This document shows, piece by piece, positions 11,101 to 19,809 of a stretch of 64,000 bases of DNA. Both the position numbers and the translations under genes were made by a program. Origin of the DNA: Pedobacter psychroterrae (GTDB lineage Bacteria; Bacteroidota; Bacteroidia; Sphingobacteriales; Sphingobacteriaceae); assembly GCF_004331695.1 (NCBI RefSeq), contig NZ_SJSL01000002.1:496001-560000 (forward strand), read 5' to 3'. The notes below the pieces were generated by a model. That model was given only the letters and a program-made list of their open reading frames with translations. It was not told the origin of the DNA and made no database searches. Each line of letters starts with the position of its first letter. The stretch's first letter is position 1.

Positions 11101-11434
11101 TACTTTCGATGTGGAGCAGATAACGCCGGGACTGGAATATGTCCTTGACTTGGGTAAAGTCGACATGGCAGCAACAGTATCTGTCAATGGCAAGGAAGTC
11201 GGTAAATTATGGGCAGCCCCCTACTGCATCAACTTGAAGGGTTTCGTTAAAGGCGGTGTAAATACGTTAAGTGTACAAGTCACAAGTACCTGGTTCAATC
11301 GTCTTGTTTTTGACGCCGGACAACCCGAGAGCCAGCGTAAAACCTGGACCATATCCGGGCCTGGAAAAGACTCGGCTTTAAGAGCGTCCGGACTGTTTGG
11401 TCCTGTGAAACTGGATTTTATAAGAGCGCAGTAA
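8141..11434 (+). CDS. GH106-type alpha-L-rhamnosidase, secreted
   Basis: A 1097-residue glycoside hydrolase with an N-terminal signal peptide (hydrophobic core about residues 8-26). The start codon is GTG; no in-frame ATG lies close upstream. Family GH106 features are the opening WFHYIGGNVSKEGITRDLEAI, then NNCPGWATSGGPWITPENAM, which belong to the catalytic TIM barrel. A C-terminal beta-sandwich with a galactose-binding look (LDLGKVDMAATVSVNGKEVGKLW) ends the protein. The family removes alpha-L-rhamnose from plant pectins or bacterial polysaccharides, in the periplasm or outside the cell. No SusCD pair is adjacent, so it is not in an obvious polysaccharide-utilisation locus. Confidence 0.85.
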   Translation: MKYNYLIKTFLLGVFLSAAFTNVLIAQVSKVPFVPSQEEVDRPFGKHDELSFLKPSKVYKPETWFHYIGGNVSKEGITRDLEAIAKAGLSGIQLFHGQFGGQWPGVEPQITSLSANWDDAVKHTAQECRRLGLRFSMNNCPGWATSGGPWITPENAMRNLIWNRTDVVGGKLINQVIPRPAPNSEVWRDYKDITVLAFPTPAGDTGKPLVPATIKSNTDHQWASYFAGTASEPIHLAPAATDKPYWVEVEFPEAVALRSVEFSSVQAFNHGQSYEPGVTIAIQAILADGKTKDILRAGMPQSNWQDDRPITLACSELAGVKKYRISISNKYHMTLSSLRLFSAARKNSWESEAAWTLRSIERAGQHPKQSPEAFITPNQILDLSDKLDKDGKLNWQAPKGNWTILRLGHVNAGKTNGPAPAEGTGWEANKFSKSGAEAHFAGYIGRLSGSGGPLAGGLLNGMLIDSWECHTQSWTQEMEQEFTRVSSYSLRKWLPALLGYVIKDHETTARFLTDWRKTLNDLLVNNYYGRMSSLARDNGLSVTYETGPGDVVPADIMEYFKFANVPMCEFWQPMSDGFVGSINFKPIKPTASAARLYGKPRVAAESFTNISLSWDEHLDMLKEVANINAIQGVSHFVFHTYTHNPQTPFKAPGTSFGAGIGTPFLRGQTWWGYMPDFTDYLSRCTYLLERGKPVSDVLWYLGDEIDHKPDQNAAFPEGFKYDYCNPDVLLNRLKVENGMLVTPEGIRYSVLWLPDVPRMLPQTLEKIRSLLRDGASIVGEAPVGMATLSGGEAAKQRFSTAVKEIWGGAGKGMRKVGKGTLVSGMSIDEALSALKISPDVTAGDALWAHRRIEGADWYFVTAPSGKGFNGELSFRAQGQVELWDPVSGTYSLAESQANGAHTIVELDLAKGESYFVVFRKQKVTGATAKIKAHETVSPLPISGPWKLSFPAGWGAPEGIELSELKAWKDLDIPAEGKAFSGTATYTTTFDVEQITPGLEYVLDLGKVDMAATVSVNGKEVGKLWAAPYCINLKGFVKGGVNTLSVQVTSTWFNRLVFDAGQPESQRKTWTISGPGKDSALRASGLFGPVKLDFIRAQ

Positions 11435-11442
11435 AGCGGAGG

Positions 11443-12660
11443 TTATTTTCCTAATAGTAATCTGGCCTGTGTGCCCCATTGTCCGATAAACAGGTCTGGC
11501 TTGCCATCTTTGTTTACATCGCCAACAGAGATGCCCCAGCTTCTGCCTACTGTAGATTCAGGGATCACATCGGTGGTCACCAGTTTAAAATTCCCTTTAC
11601 CATCATTTTGCAGCGCCTGTGCCTGCATTGGCTGGAAAGGAGGGATCTTGAGTGCACTCAGGAAAATGTCAGGCTTACCGTCCTTATTGAAGTCAAAAAC
11701 AGTTCCTGCATAGCTGGAGTATTCCTGTTTGGGAATGCTCTTTGCGGTTTCGTCTTTAAAGTTTCCTTTGCCATCATTGATCAGCAAGCGGGCAGTAGGG
11801 TCTTTCTCCAATTTACCCCCATTGCTGGTTAAGTTAAGAAACAAGATGTCCGGATGTTTGTCCCCATTTGCATTGAATGCCAAGACCTCCCTTGTATGCA
11901 AAGGGACCAGCAGCTCCAGGTTTTTTGCTTTTTCAGTGAAGTGTCCTTTGCCGTCGTTGAAAAATAACCTATTGGGGGGAACCTCGTTTCCTTCCACCAA
12001 ATCCAGGTGCCCGTCGCCATTCAGATCAATCAGCTTAATGGATTGAGTTTGCGAGCCGGGTCCAGTCAAGCCCTTTTCCGTATAGTCGATGAAGTGCCCG
12101 GGTTTTTCAGGGTTATTAAGCCATAAAAAATTATGCGCATTGTCTCCGGTATTTCCTACCACGATATCCAGCAGGCCATCACCGTTTACATCACCAATAT
12201 CCAGTCCGTTGGCTTCACTCTTTGCAGGCAGCCGATCGCTTACATCCCGGAAAGTCCCATCTCCATTTCCCAGGTAGAATTCATGATTGCGGTCATCTTC
12301 TGCAACGAATACCACATCCAGCTTTCCATCTTTGTCAAAATCTCCTACGCGTAAATGTTCTGTGTCGTGCGATTTTTCAGCAAAGGCCCCTTTTTTCCAG
12401 GTGAATTTTCCCGTACCGTCATTCAGGTACAAGCGGTTGGGCAGATTCTCTAAAGCCAGTAGCGCATCCAGGTCTCCATCTTTATCCACGTCGGCCAGCA
12501 CTACATCCAGGGGATGCGATTCGGGATCGATGGGTAAATGAGTAGCGGTTACGTCTTTGAAATAGTTAGTTTCAGTCTTTTGCGAAAAGGCATCGCTGAT
12601 GGCGCCAATGCTCAGAATTAAGGTAACAGTTGCGAGTTTTGAGGGAAGATTCAGCTGCAT
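11443..12660 (-). CDS. Secreted FG-GAP/VCBS repeat protein
   Basis: A 405-residue protein built of repeated calcium-binding-type units of the form D-x-(N/D)-x-D-G-x-x-D (DVDKDGDLDALL, DFDKDGKLDVVF, DVNGDGLLDIVV, DLNGDGHLDLVE, DFNKDGKPDIFL, DVNKDGKPDLFI). These are typical of integrin-like seven-bladed propellers. The chosen ATG gives a signal peptide (MQLNLPSKLATVTLILSIG, cut before FSQ); an in-frame ATG ten codons upstream would spoil it. It converges on the GH106 gene with an eight-base gap. Likely exported; ligand unknown. Confidence 0.85.
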   Translation of the reverse strand: MQLNLPSKLATVTLILSIGAISDAFSQKTETNYFKDVTATHLPIDPESHPLDVVLADVDKDGDLDALLALENLPNRLYLNDGTGKFTWKKGAFAEKSHDTEHLRVGDFDKDGKLDVVFVAEDDRNHEFYLGNGDGTFRDVSDRLPAKSEANGLDIGDVNGDGLLDIVVGNTGDNAHNFLWLNNPEKPGHFIDYTEKGLTGPGSQTQSIKLIDLNGDGHLDLVEGNEVPPNRLFFNDGKGHFTEKAKNLELLVPLHTREVLAFNANGDKHPDILFLNLTSNGGKLEKDPTARLLINDGKGNFKDETAKSIPKQEYSSYAGTVFDFNKDGKPDIFLSALKIPPFQPMQAQALQNDGKGNFKLVTTDVIPESTVGRSWGISVGDVNKDGKPDLFIGQWGTQARLLLGK

Positions 12661-12808
12661 AATCAGGGGAGATTTTGGTAAAAAAAACAATACTTAACTA
12701 CAATATACAAGCTTTTATTGGAGAAATAAAAACAATGATTCACTGTTAAGTAACTAATTGTTAACTTTTTTGTCTCATATATGAGGTTTAACCAAATATA
12801 TCCGTACT

Positions 12809-14227
12809 ATGACTAAACGCTTTTACAATCTCATCAACCTCTTGCTGGGTATCGTTATTTTTGCCGGACTGATACAAACTGCACTTCGCTTTGTACTCGG
12901 GTCAAGCCTGTTTGTACAAGGTTCCTTTCTGACTTTTTTCGTGGTGGAAATGGGTGTGTCGCTTTTCATGACCGCATTCGTGATGAAATACTATTGGCTG
13001 AAGCAATATAAGCCGGTATTCTTCACTGCCGGTCTTTTAGTCCTCTGCAGCCTTATCCATGCGGGCATCATTTATAGTACACTTTCCAACTTGCAGCAAC
13101 ACCCTTTGTACCTCACAACGCTCCAAATTCAGGTTGCCGTTTCACTTCTATATGGCTTGTGTCTTATTTTTTCAAATTCAGGTAAGCGCTTCTGGCTCAG
13201 GACGGCGGGGATCTATCTGATTATTATCAGTTTGCCTACGGTGCTATCTATTATTTGGCTATTGCAGGATCAATCAGTACAGACTGCAGCCGCGATAGAG
13301 CAGTTTGCTCCATGGGTGGGCTTATTTGCCAGTTTAAGCCCCATTTTTTTAATCCTGAACTTCAGAGATGAAGCCAGGGGGCTCGAAGAACATCCAAATA
13401 CACCGGCCGCTAATTCCTTTTCCGAGCAATGGTATGTACTGGCGATCATAATGGGGCTTGCAGTGTTCGCAGTTGGCTTTAAGTTAGCACATGATGCCTA
13501 TTGGTCCAGGCATTGGGGAGATCAAAACTTTAAGCAGACAAAAGAGCTGGCAGATAAATTTGAAGCAAGGGTTTTTGTGGGCAGCAAGGGTGATACCTTG
13601 TATTACCGGTTGTTGAAACCATTGAATTACGATACCACTAAAAAATACCCTTTACTGGTGAGTTTGCCTTACGGCGGACAGCCTGGTACAGACAAGATCA
13701 GGCAGCTTGAAGGGGCAGCAGCAGCTGAGTTGCTTTCCAGTAAAGAAAACCGGGAGAAATATCCGGCATTTATCTTTGTACCCAATTGCCCCGCCGGATC
13801 AGGTTGGGGAGGTATCCCTGGCTACCCCTCTGTAGATTCATTGGTTTATGAAGCCATTACCTCGCTCAATAGTGAGCCGGGCCTGGATGTAAAAAGGCGT
13901 TATGTGACTGGCATTTCAAGAGGAGGGTATGGGGCCTGGAATTTCATAAGCAAGCGTCCTGATCTGTTTGCCGCAGCCATTCCTGTTTGCGGTGGGGGTG
14001 ATCCTTCATTTGCGGCCAGAGCTGTCGACGTAGCCGTTTGGGCCTTTCATGGTGAGGATGACAAGAATGTTCCTGTCAGCGGATCCCGTGAGATGATCAA
14101 GGCGATAGAAAAGGCAGGAGGTCATCCAAAATATACAGAATTTGCAAATGAAGGGCACAACATCTGGTATCAAACCAGTATTACTCCGGGCCTCTGGGAC
14201 TGGCTGTTCGCACAGCAGCAAGATTAG
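12809..14227 (+). CDS. Membrane-anchored alpha/beta-hydrolase (PHB-depolymerase/esterase-like)
   Basis: A 472-residue fusion. Residues 1-190 hold about six hydrophobic helices. After a further helix near 215, residues 250-470 form an alpha/beta-hydrolase. The nucleophile elbow is GISRGGYGAWNF (G-x-S-x-G). The acid is probably in WAFHGEDDKNVPV and the histidine in NEGHNIWY. This resembles prolyl-oligopeptidase/dienelactone-hydrolase type esterases found as periplasmic proteins in Bacteroidota. The membrane part presumably anchors the enzyme with the catalytic domain outside. The upstream gap carries a short palindrome, CTCATATATGAG, 12773-12784, which could be an operator. Confidence 0.75.
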   Translation: MTKRFYNLINLLLGIVIFAGLIQTALRFVLGSSLFVQGSFLTFFVVEMGVSLFMTAFVMKYYWLKQYKPVFFTAGLLVLCSLIHAGIIYSTLSNLQQHPLYLTTLQIQVAVSLLYGLCLIFSNSGKRFWLRTAGIYLIIISLPTVLSIIWLLQDQSVQTAAAIEQFAPWVGLFASLSPIFLILNFRDEARGLEEHPNTPAANSFSEQWYVLAIIMGLAVFAVGFKLAHDAYWSRHWGDQNFKQTKELADKFEARVFVGSKGDTLYYRLLKPLNYDTTKKYPLLVSLPYGGQPGTDKIRQLEGAAAAELLSSKENREKYPAFIFVPNCPAGSGWGGIPGYPSVDSLVYEAITSLNSEPGLDVKRRYVTGISRGGYGAWNFISKRPDLFAAAIPVCGGGDPSFAARAVDVAVWAFHGEDDKNVPVSGSREMIKAIEKAGGHPKYTEFANEGHNIWYQTSITPGLWDWLFAQQQD

Positions 14228-14242
14228 CTTAATATTAAAACA

Positions 14243-14752
14243 TTACGCTGATAATACTTTTTCAAAGGCCATTCTTGAACTTCCTCTGAAAAATACCTCA
14301 CCGCAATATACATAACCAGCTTTTTCCAAAATGCCGAGCATGGCAGGATTGTCAAAGTTGGTGTCGGCTTTAACGCTGCATATTTTATTTTCGCGGGCGA
14401 AATCCTCAATGCAGTTCAATATTTTTTTGGAAAGTCCCCTGCCCAGGTAATGCTGAGAGATGGCCACCCTGTGAAATACTACAAAATCTCCATCTGTCAG
14501 CCATTGTCCTTCAATCTCAGCGTATGCAGGTTCGTCATTGATCAGGATGGCACAATATCCAGCTACCGTATTTCCATCTGTCAATACAAAACCAGCATCC
14601 TTAGCTATGTCTTTTTTAATTCCTTCTGGATTTGGATAACCATCCTGCCATTGTTCACTTCCATCTTCTTTTCTGCGTTTTATTGCATCCTGCAGGATCT
14701 CCCATATTGGGGGTAAATCGTCTAATGTTGCTTTTCTAAAAATGTATTCCAT
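14243..14752 (-). CDS. GNAT family N-acetyltransferase
   Basis: A 169-residue acetyltransferase. The acetyl-CoA binding motif A is visible as HYLGRGLSKKILNCIEDFA (R/Q-x-x-G-x-G/A), followed by the family's D-x-x-N...LEKAGYVYCGE C-terminal strand pair. The fold and length fit a single-domain GNAT. The acceptor (antibiotic, polyamine, peptide) cannot be predicted. Convergent with the preceding esterase gene. Confidence 0.85.
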   Translation of the reverse strand: MEYIFRKATLDDLPPIWEILQDAIKRRKEDGSEQWQDGYPNPEGIKKDIAKDAGFVLTDGNTVAGYCAILINDEPAYAEIEGQWLTDGDFVVFHRVAISQHYLGRGLSKKILNCIEDFARENKICSVKADTNFDNPAMLGILEKAGYVYCGEVFFRGSSRMAFEKVLSA

Positions 14753-14836
14753 ATCTGTGCAAAGATCATAAATTTATGCATTCTCCAATAATCGTATGAT
14801 TGAAATATGTATCTTAACCTACTAATTAACACTACA

Positions 14837-16516
14837 ATGAAAAAGCTCTTTAGCGTTATCGTTCCTGTTTTTTGCATGTGGATGCCCTTTACAATAAGCG
14901 CACAATCGTTGCCGGATTCGGTTGCAAAAAAAGTAGATAACCTGTTTGCAAAATGGGATAAGCCTAACAGTCCGGGTTGCGTTATCGGAATTGTGCGCAA
15001 TGATTCGCTGATCTATGCTAAAGGCTATGGCCAGGCTAATATCGAATACAACGTTCCCAATAGCCCTGAAACCATTTATCATATGGCTTCTGTTTCAAAG
15101 CAGTTTACCGCTTATGCTATAGTGTTACTCGCCCGGCAGGGCAAACTTCAACTGGATGATGATATCCATAAATATCTTCCGTGGTTTCCCGATCTTAAGG
15201 AAAAAATCACCATTCGCCATTTGCTGAACCATACCAGCGGAATTAGAGATCAATGGCAATTGCTGGCCATATCGGGTACGAGAATTGATGATGTTATTAA
15301 ACAAGATCACATTGTTAAAGCACTGAGTAAACAAAGGGCGCTGAACTTTAAACCCGGAGATCAATACAGCTATTCCAATAGCGGGTATACCATGCTGGCC
15401 GAAATTGTAAAATCCGTTTCGGGCCAAACGCTCAGACAATTTACCGATTCTGCCATTTTCAAACCCTTAGGTATGAACCATACGCACTTTCATGATGATT
15501 ACACAGAAGTGGTAAAGAACCGTTCCTATTCGTATTACCGCAAGGGTGGCGATGGCTTTACCAACAGTATTTTATCGTATTCCAATGCCGGGGCAACCAG
15601 CCTGTTTACCAATGTCAATGATATGGCAAAATGGGTCATGAATTTTTATCTTGCTAAGGTAGGTACGCAGCAAGACATTGAATCGTTGACGCAGAAAGGC
15701 AAATTGAATAACGGTAAAGAGTCTAACTATGCATTGGGCATTGTTGTTGATACCTTCAAAGGCTGGAAACTTTATGCCCATAATGGAGCAGATGCCGGTT
15801 ACAGAACTGCTGTGACTACTGTTCCTGACCTGAAAATGGGCTTTATTGTTTTTAGCAATCTCGGAGATTTTGATATGGGTAAGCTCAATGAAATGGCCAG
15901 CTTATTTGTTAGAGACATCTCCACAAAAGTGGATAAGCCGGCTGTGATAGCTATTGATTCCAGCAAAGCCATTTTAAAAGACCTCGTTAGCGCAAAGAAA
16001 TTCTCCGGAGATTATATTTCTGATGCAGGAATACCGTACAACTTCAGTTTGCGCAACCACAAATTGTACGGACAGCAGCGGGGAAGAAACGAACTTTTGA
16101 TACAGGTGCAGAAGGATACGTTTCAGGTAGCATCTGCCCCAAACCTTAAATTTCTGTTTAGTACCACAAAGAGCGGCGATACACTGGTCAAAGAATGCTG
16201 GCCGGGAGGGCTGGAGTTTAAAAAATATGCACTATCGCCCAATCTGACAGACCAACAATTAAAATCTTATACAGGAATGTACTATAGTCCAGAGCTGGAT
16301 TGCAAATACGGTATTGTATTGCAAGGTAAAGAGTTAATACTGACCAATGATAAGTATGAAGATAAAAGGATTACGTTACAGGCAAAGGATCACCTGCGCA
16401 CTGACTTTTGGTGGATGGCACATCTTAAGGTATTGCGCGGCACTAAGGGTGAGATCATGGGTTTTGAAGTCAATGATGGGAGAATTATGCATCTGCGGTT
16501 TAATAAAATAGAGTAG
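14837..16516 (+). CDS. Class C beta-lactamase-like serine hydrolase
   Basis: The chosen ATG gives MKKLFSVIVPVFCMWM, a signal peptide ending before AQS, and about 559 residues. Catalytic motifs of the penicillin-binding/class C beta-lactamase fold are SVSK (S-x-x-K, near residue 80), YSN in YSYSNSGYTML, and HNG in YAHNGADAGYRT (in place of K-T-G). A C-terminal beta-rich domain (about 130 residues) follows, as in many Bacteroidota serine hydrolases. Likely periplasmic, acting on a peptide or ester bond; true beta-lactamase activity is not implied. Followed by a lipoprotein gene after 40 bases. Confidence 0.85.
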   Translation: MKKLFSVIVPVFCMWMPFTISAQSLPDSVAKKVDNLFAKWDKPNSPGCVIGIVRNDSLIYAKGYGQANIEYNVPNSPETIYHMASVSKQFTAYAIVLLARQGKLQLDDDIHKYLPWFPDLKEKITIRHLLNHTSGIRDQWQLLAISGTRIDDVIKQDHIVKALSKQRALNFKPGDQYSYSNSGYTMLAEIVKSVSGQTLRQFTDSAIFKPLGMNHTHFHDDYTEVVKNRSYSYYRKGGDGFTNSILSYSNAGATSLFTNVNDMAKWVMNFYLAKVGTQQDIESLTQKGKLNNGKESNYALGIVVDTFKGWKLYAHNGADAGYRTAVTTVPDLKMGFIVFSNLGDFDMGKLNEMASLFVRDISTKVDKPAVIAIDSSKAILKDLVSAKKFSGDYISDAGIPYNFSLRNHKLYGQQRGRNELLIQVQKDTFQVASAPNLKFLFSTTKSGDTLVKECWPGGLEFKKYALSPNLTDQQLKSYTGMYYSPELDCKYGIVLQGKELILTNDKYEDKRITLQAKDHLRTDFWWMAHLKVLRGTKGEIMGFEVNDGRIMHLRFNKIE

Positions 16517-16556
16517 TAAATTTTCAGAACGGCACTATTATTGGTTGTCTACACAG

Positions 16557-17216
16557 ATGAAGAATTATATTTATTTGCTCCTGTGTATATTGCTTTTTTC
16601 CTGCGGACAAACGCAGAATAATGAAACTAAGGTCGATGCTGATACTAATTCTGTTGATTCAGTTTCAGTTAGTAGCGATTCAGTAAAGGCACAACCCAAC
16701 CCAACCTCCGTTCCTGAGATAAAGCAGGCCTTTTCCCTCATTAACAAAAAGCTAGAGCAGGGAGTATTGGATTCAGTCTCGTTTAAATACGATTGCAAGG
16801 GCGAAAGAAACGGCACCGTTACTTATTTCTCTGAGAAAGGGAAGCTAGCCGTTATCAAACACAGCTATAATGAGTACAGCCATTTTTCGGCGGTAGACCA
16901 GTATTTTGTAAATGATGGAAGCCTCTTTTTCGCACATTTCAACAGGGTGGTATGGAGCTTTGCATCAGGACAAGCAGCGGAAGGTGCCACAAAAGATGAC
17001 ATCACCGAGCAAAGAATATACATCGCTGCTGAAAAACCACTTCTTTGTCTGGAGAAGAAATACACGATCAACTCCCATTCATCAGATAACCCGATCCCCG
17101 GAAATCTGAGTAATAAAGAAGTGGAATGTAAAACCACAGCGTCTGTACTAAGAGGTTTTGGGAAGCTGCTGGCGTTTAAAGATAGTGCCAATCGTGATTG
17201 CTTAGCGATTAAGTAG
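16557..17216 (+). CDS. Small lipoprotein of unknown function
   Basis: The ATG at 16557 gives a lipoprotein signal, MKNYIYLLLCILLFSCG, with the lipobox cysteine at residue 17 (LFSC). The mature part starts with a polar, low-complexity S/D/T-rich linker (about 40 residues), then a compact region of alternating strands. No family recognised. The position directly behind the serine hydrolase suggests cotranscription. Confidence 0.7.
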   Translation: MKNYIYLLLCILLFSCGQTQNNETKVDADTNSVDSVSVSSDSVKAQPNPTSVPEIKQAFSLINKKLEQGVLDSVSFKYDCKGERNGTVTYFSEKGKLAVIKHSYNEYSHFSAVDQYFVNDGSLFFAHFNRVVWSFASGQAAEGATKDDITEQRIYIAAEKPLLCLEKKYTINSHSSDNPIPGNLSNKEVECKTTASVLRGFGKLLAFKDSANRDCLAIK

Positions 17217-17311
17217 TCAATGATATTGTTATTGCTAATTTAGAAGTAAATTGCTAAACAATGGCTAAGACTACCAAAGACGAAAAAAGCTACAAAATAG
17301 AATAGTGTACA

Positions 17312-17953
17312 ATGAAATTCAAAGCATTAATAATAGGTGCCACCGGTGCCACAGGTGAAGATCTGGTAGATGAACTTTTGGCTGATCAGGACTATGAAAA
17401 GGTAACCGTATTTGTTAGAAAATCAACTGGGAAGCAAAATGCTAAACTGGTTGAGCACATAGTAGATTTGTCAAAGCCGGAGGAGTATGCAGACCAGATA
17501 ACCGGCGATGTCTTCTTTTCCTGTCTGGGCACCACATTAAAAGCTGCCGGATCGAAACAAACCCAGTGGAAGATAGATTTTGAGATCCCTGCTAAGTTTG
17601 CAGCTATTGCGAAGCAGAATAATGTTTCTTCCTGTGTGCTTGTGTCTGCGTATGGAGCTTCGGCAGATAGCCGGATATTTTATTCCAGGATGAAAGGTGA
17701 ATTGGAAAATAGAATCCTCGGCCTAGGGTTCAGACAAGTCGTAATTTTTAAACCAGGGATACTTAAACGTCAGGGCAGTGACCGGATCGGAGAGAAAGTC
17801 GCAATCCGCGTAATAGAATTTTTAAACCGGCTGGGGATGTTTAAATCACAGCGTCCGTTACCAACTAGTATATTGGCGCAGAAGCTGGCTGAAGCACCGA
17901 AGTCTGCACAAAAGGGGGTAATCTATTTAGAAAAGGATGAGATTTTCAGATAA
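17312..17953 (+). CDS. NAD(P)-binding Rossmann-fold protein (atypical SDR, HTATIP2-like)
   Basis: A 213-residue atypical short-chain dehydrogenase. The dinucleotide loop GATGATGED (G-x-x-G-x-x-G) is at residues 9-17. DVFFSCLGTT follows strand 4, and YSRMKGELE supplies the Y-x-x-x-K pair. Length and pattern fit the NAD(P)H-binding/HTATIP2-type proteins that often have unclear catalytic roles. It converges on the PNGase F-like gene with a three-base gap. Confidence 0.85.
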   Translation: MKFKALIIGATGATGEDLVDELLADQDYEKVTVFVRKSTGKQNAKLVEHIVDLSKPEEYADQITGDVFFSCLGTTLKAAGSKQTQWKIDFEIPAKFAAIAKQNNVSSCVLVSAYGASADSRIFYSRMKGELENRILGLGFRQVVIFKPGILKRQGSDRIGEKVAIRVIEFLNRLGMFKSQRPLPTSILAQKLAEAPKSAQKGVIYLEKDEIFR

Positions 17954-17956
17954 TGT

Positions 17957-19636
17957 TTATTCCTTATCTCCGATTAATGTTCCTGATACATTCCAGGCAC
18001 TAAAACTTCCACCTTCGGGTTTACCAAGAGGTATGGCAACCTTTATTGTATGTTTTCCGGGCTTAAGGTCAGGCAGCGGAATTTCAACAGGCAATGTAAT
18101 TGTCCCCGGACACCAGTTAGAACGACTCAGATCAGAAGAAGAAAGACCATTGCCAAAGTTTCCGGAAGCCGGATTTAAGAAGCGATATGTGGCACAATCG
18201 GTTCTCCATGGGATAAAATGGTAAACACGTTTTCCATCAACAAAAATCTCATTCTGTTTTGGAACAAATTCATCCCCTCCGCCCCAACCACCATGACCGG
18301 TGGTAAGGTACCGCAGTGTAAGGTTCTTCACATCCTGAGGTATGTCAACAGTTACGGTCAGCGAATCCTGATCGAACATGGTTCCATACTCTTGTCCCGA
18401 CATTTCCATTAAGTTAGTGGTATTAAACACAGGCATCAGCCATTTCTTTTCTTCTTTCTGACCTTCGCCGTCATAACCAGGATAATATTTGAAATACAGG
18501 CTGGCTTTATGACCACCTTTATCATAATTTCCAATAAACACGCCTATCCAAACTTCCCCCCGCAATCTTGGCAAGAGCGCAGTTATATCTTGTTTATAAA
18601 CCACGCTATCTGCCCAGTTATATCCTTTTATTTTTGCCTGGGCATTAAAATGACCTGCACCAAAAGATGTAAAAAACCGCATTAGTTCCAATGGAGGCAA
18701 ATAGCCATCCGTAGCAGTTACACCCTGATATTTCTTCCCGTTTCTGGCTGAATATACAGGCAAAGCCTCAATGCCATTTTGCAGCGCATTTAAGTAGGTA
18801 ACGGATTTATCTGTAGGGATCATGAATACAGATCCGGTACGGTCATATGCATCGCCATTAGAACGCTGCACCAATTCAATAAATAATTGCTGACCTGCTT
18901 TGGTAGCCGGCAACTTTACTTTCTTTAAAATAATTGTGCCTCCAGAAAAATGATAAGTGACGTTGGCTTGTTCTCCTTTAGGATTTTCCGTTTTATTACC
19001 AAAGCTAATCTGTTCATTGTTAAAAATGCTGAGTGTGGTATAGCGACTTTCAATCACTTGTCTCTGATAAGTAGGCTCATCGACTACAGTGCCCCAGGTC
19101 TTAGGCCAGGCAAGTTCTTCGGGCGTTACTGTGCGGTACTCTATTTTTTTGGCAATTGTTTCAGAATTTCCATTGCGAATGGTTTTAAGTACCAAACCCA
19201 ATCCGGGAGCAATAGAAATGTTGGGTGTGCCTTTTATTTTTAGCAGATCTGTATACCATATTTCAATGGTATTCGAGCGAATAAACACTTTTGCTTTCTT
19301 ACAAGGAATGCCCAATATTGTATCCATGCCGGGAAGCAATTCTGCCTTCACATATTCAGAGAAGTTTTTTTTAAACGTATAGATATTTCCGTTGCTGTTT
19401 TGAATTTGATAACTGGCCTCTTGAGCTATCTGAAGATACTGTTGTTCCGTTTGGTTTCCCTGAGGTACTAAGTGGACCATATCTCCTTTAATGAACATTT
19501 TTTGTTCAGCTCTTGATTCCTTTCCATTGTTCCGGAATCCAAAGGTAATTACGGCCTCAGTGGCCTTCGTATTTATTTGTGCAAAAGACAGAAGGTTGCT
19601 GATTAATAGCGTAAACCCAATTAAAAGTACTCTCAT
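17957..19636 (-). CDS. GLPGLI-like domain plus PNGase F-like domain, secreted
   Basis: A 559-residue exported protein (signal peptide about residues 1-19, ending FAQ). Residues 30-190 match the GLPGLI family layout: FKKNFSEYVKAELLPGMDTILGIPCKKAKV, EIWYTDLLKIKGTP, then APGLGLVLKTI in place of GLPGL. Residues about 210-555 resemble peptide-N-glycosidase F: a two-jellyroll domain with YLTTGHGGWGGGDEF, WRTDCATYRFLNP, SSSDLSRSNWCPGT and a final HTIKVAIP strand. PNGase F hydrolyses the glycosyl-asparagine bond of N-glycoproteins. The exact catalytic acids were not aligned, so activity is inferred. Confidence 0.75.
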   Translation of the reverse strand: MRVLLIGFTLLISNLLSFAQINTKATEAVITFGFRNNGKESRAEQKMFIKGDMVHLVPQGNQTEQQYLQIAQEASYQIQNSNGNIYTFKKNFSEYVKAELLPGMDTILGIPCKKAKVFIRSNTIEIWYTDLLKIKGTPNISIAPGLGLVLKTIRNGNSETIAKKIEYRTVTPEELAWPKTWGTVVDEPTYQRQVIESRYTTLSIFNNEQISFGNKTENPKGEQANVTYHFSGGTIILKKVKLPATKAGQQLFIELVQRSNGDAYDRTGSVFMIPTDKSVTYLNALQNGIEALPVYSARNGKKYQGVTATDGYLPPLELMRFFTSFGAGHFNAQAKIKGYNWADSVVYKQDITALLPRLRGEVWIGVFIGNYDKGGHKASLYFKYYPGYDGEGQKEEKKWLMPVFNTTNLMEMSGQEYGTMFDQDSLTVTVDIPQDVKNLTLRYLTTGHGGWGGGDEFVPKQNEIFVDGKRVYHFIPWRTDCATYRFLNPASGNFGNGLSSSDLSRSNWCPGTITLPVEIPLPDLKPGKHTIKVAIPLGKPEGGSFSAWNVSGTLIGDKE

Positions 19637-19809
19637 AAGGCCTAAAGTTAAGATTAATTTATGTCATGCGTTACCAAAAAGCTAACACCCTATGCGCGAA
19701 TGTCTGTGATTTTTAGATTTGTCACTATATTCGTGTTTTAAATCTCCAAAATGCACAGTAACGTTCTCAAAGATTCTGAAAATACTATGATGAACAAGCT
19801 CTTTTGATA

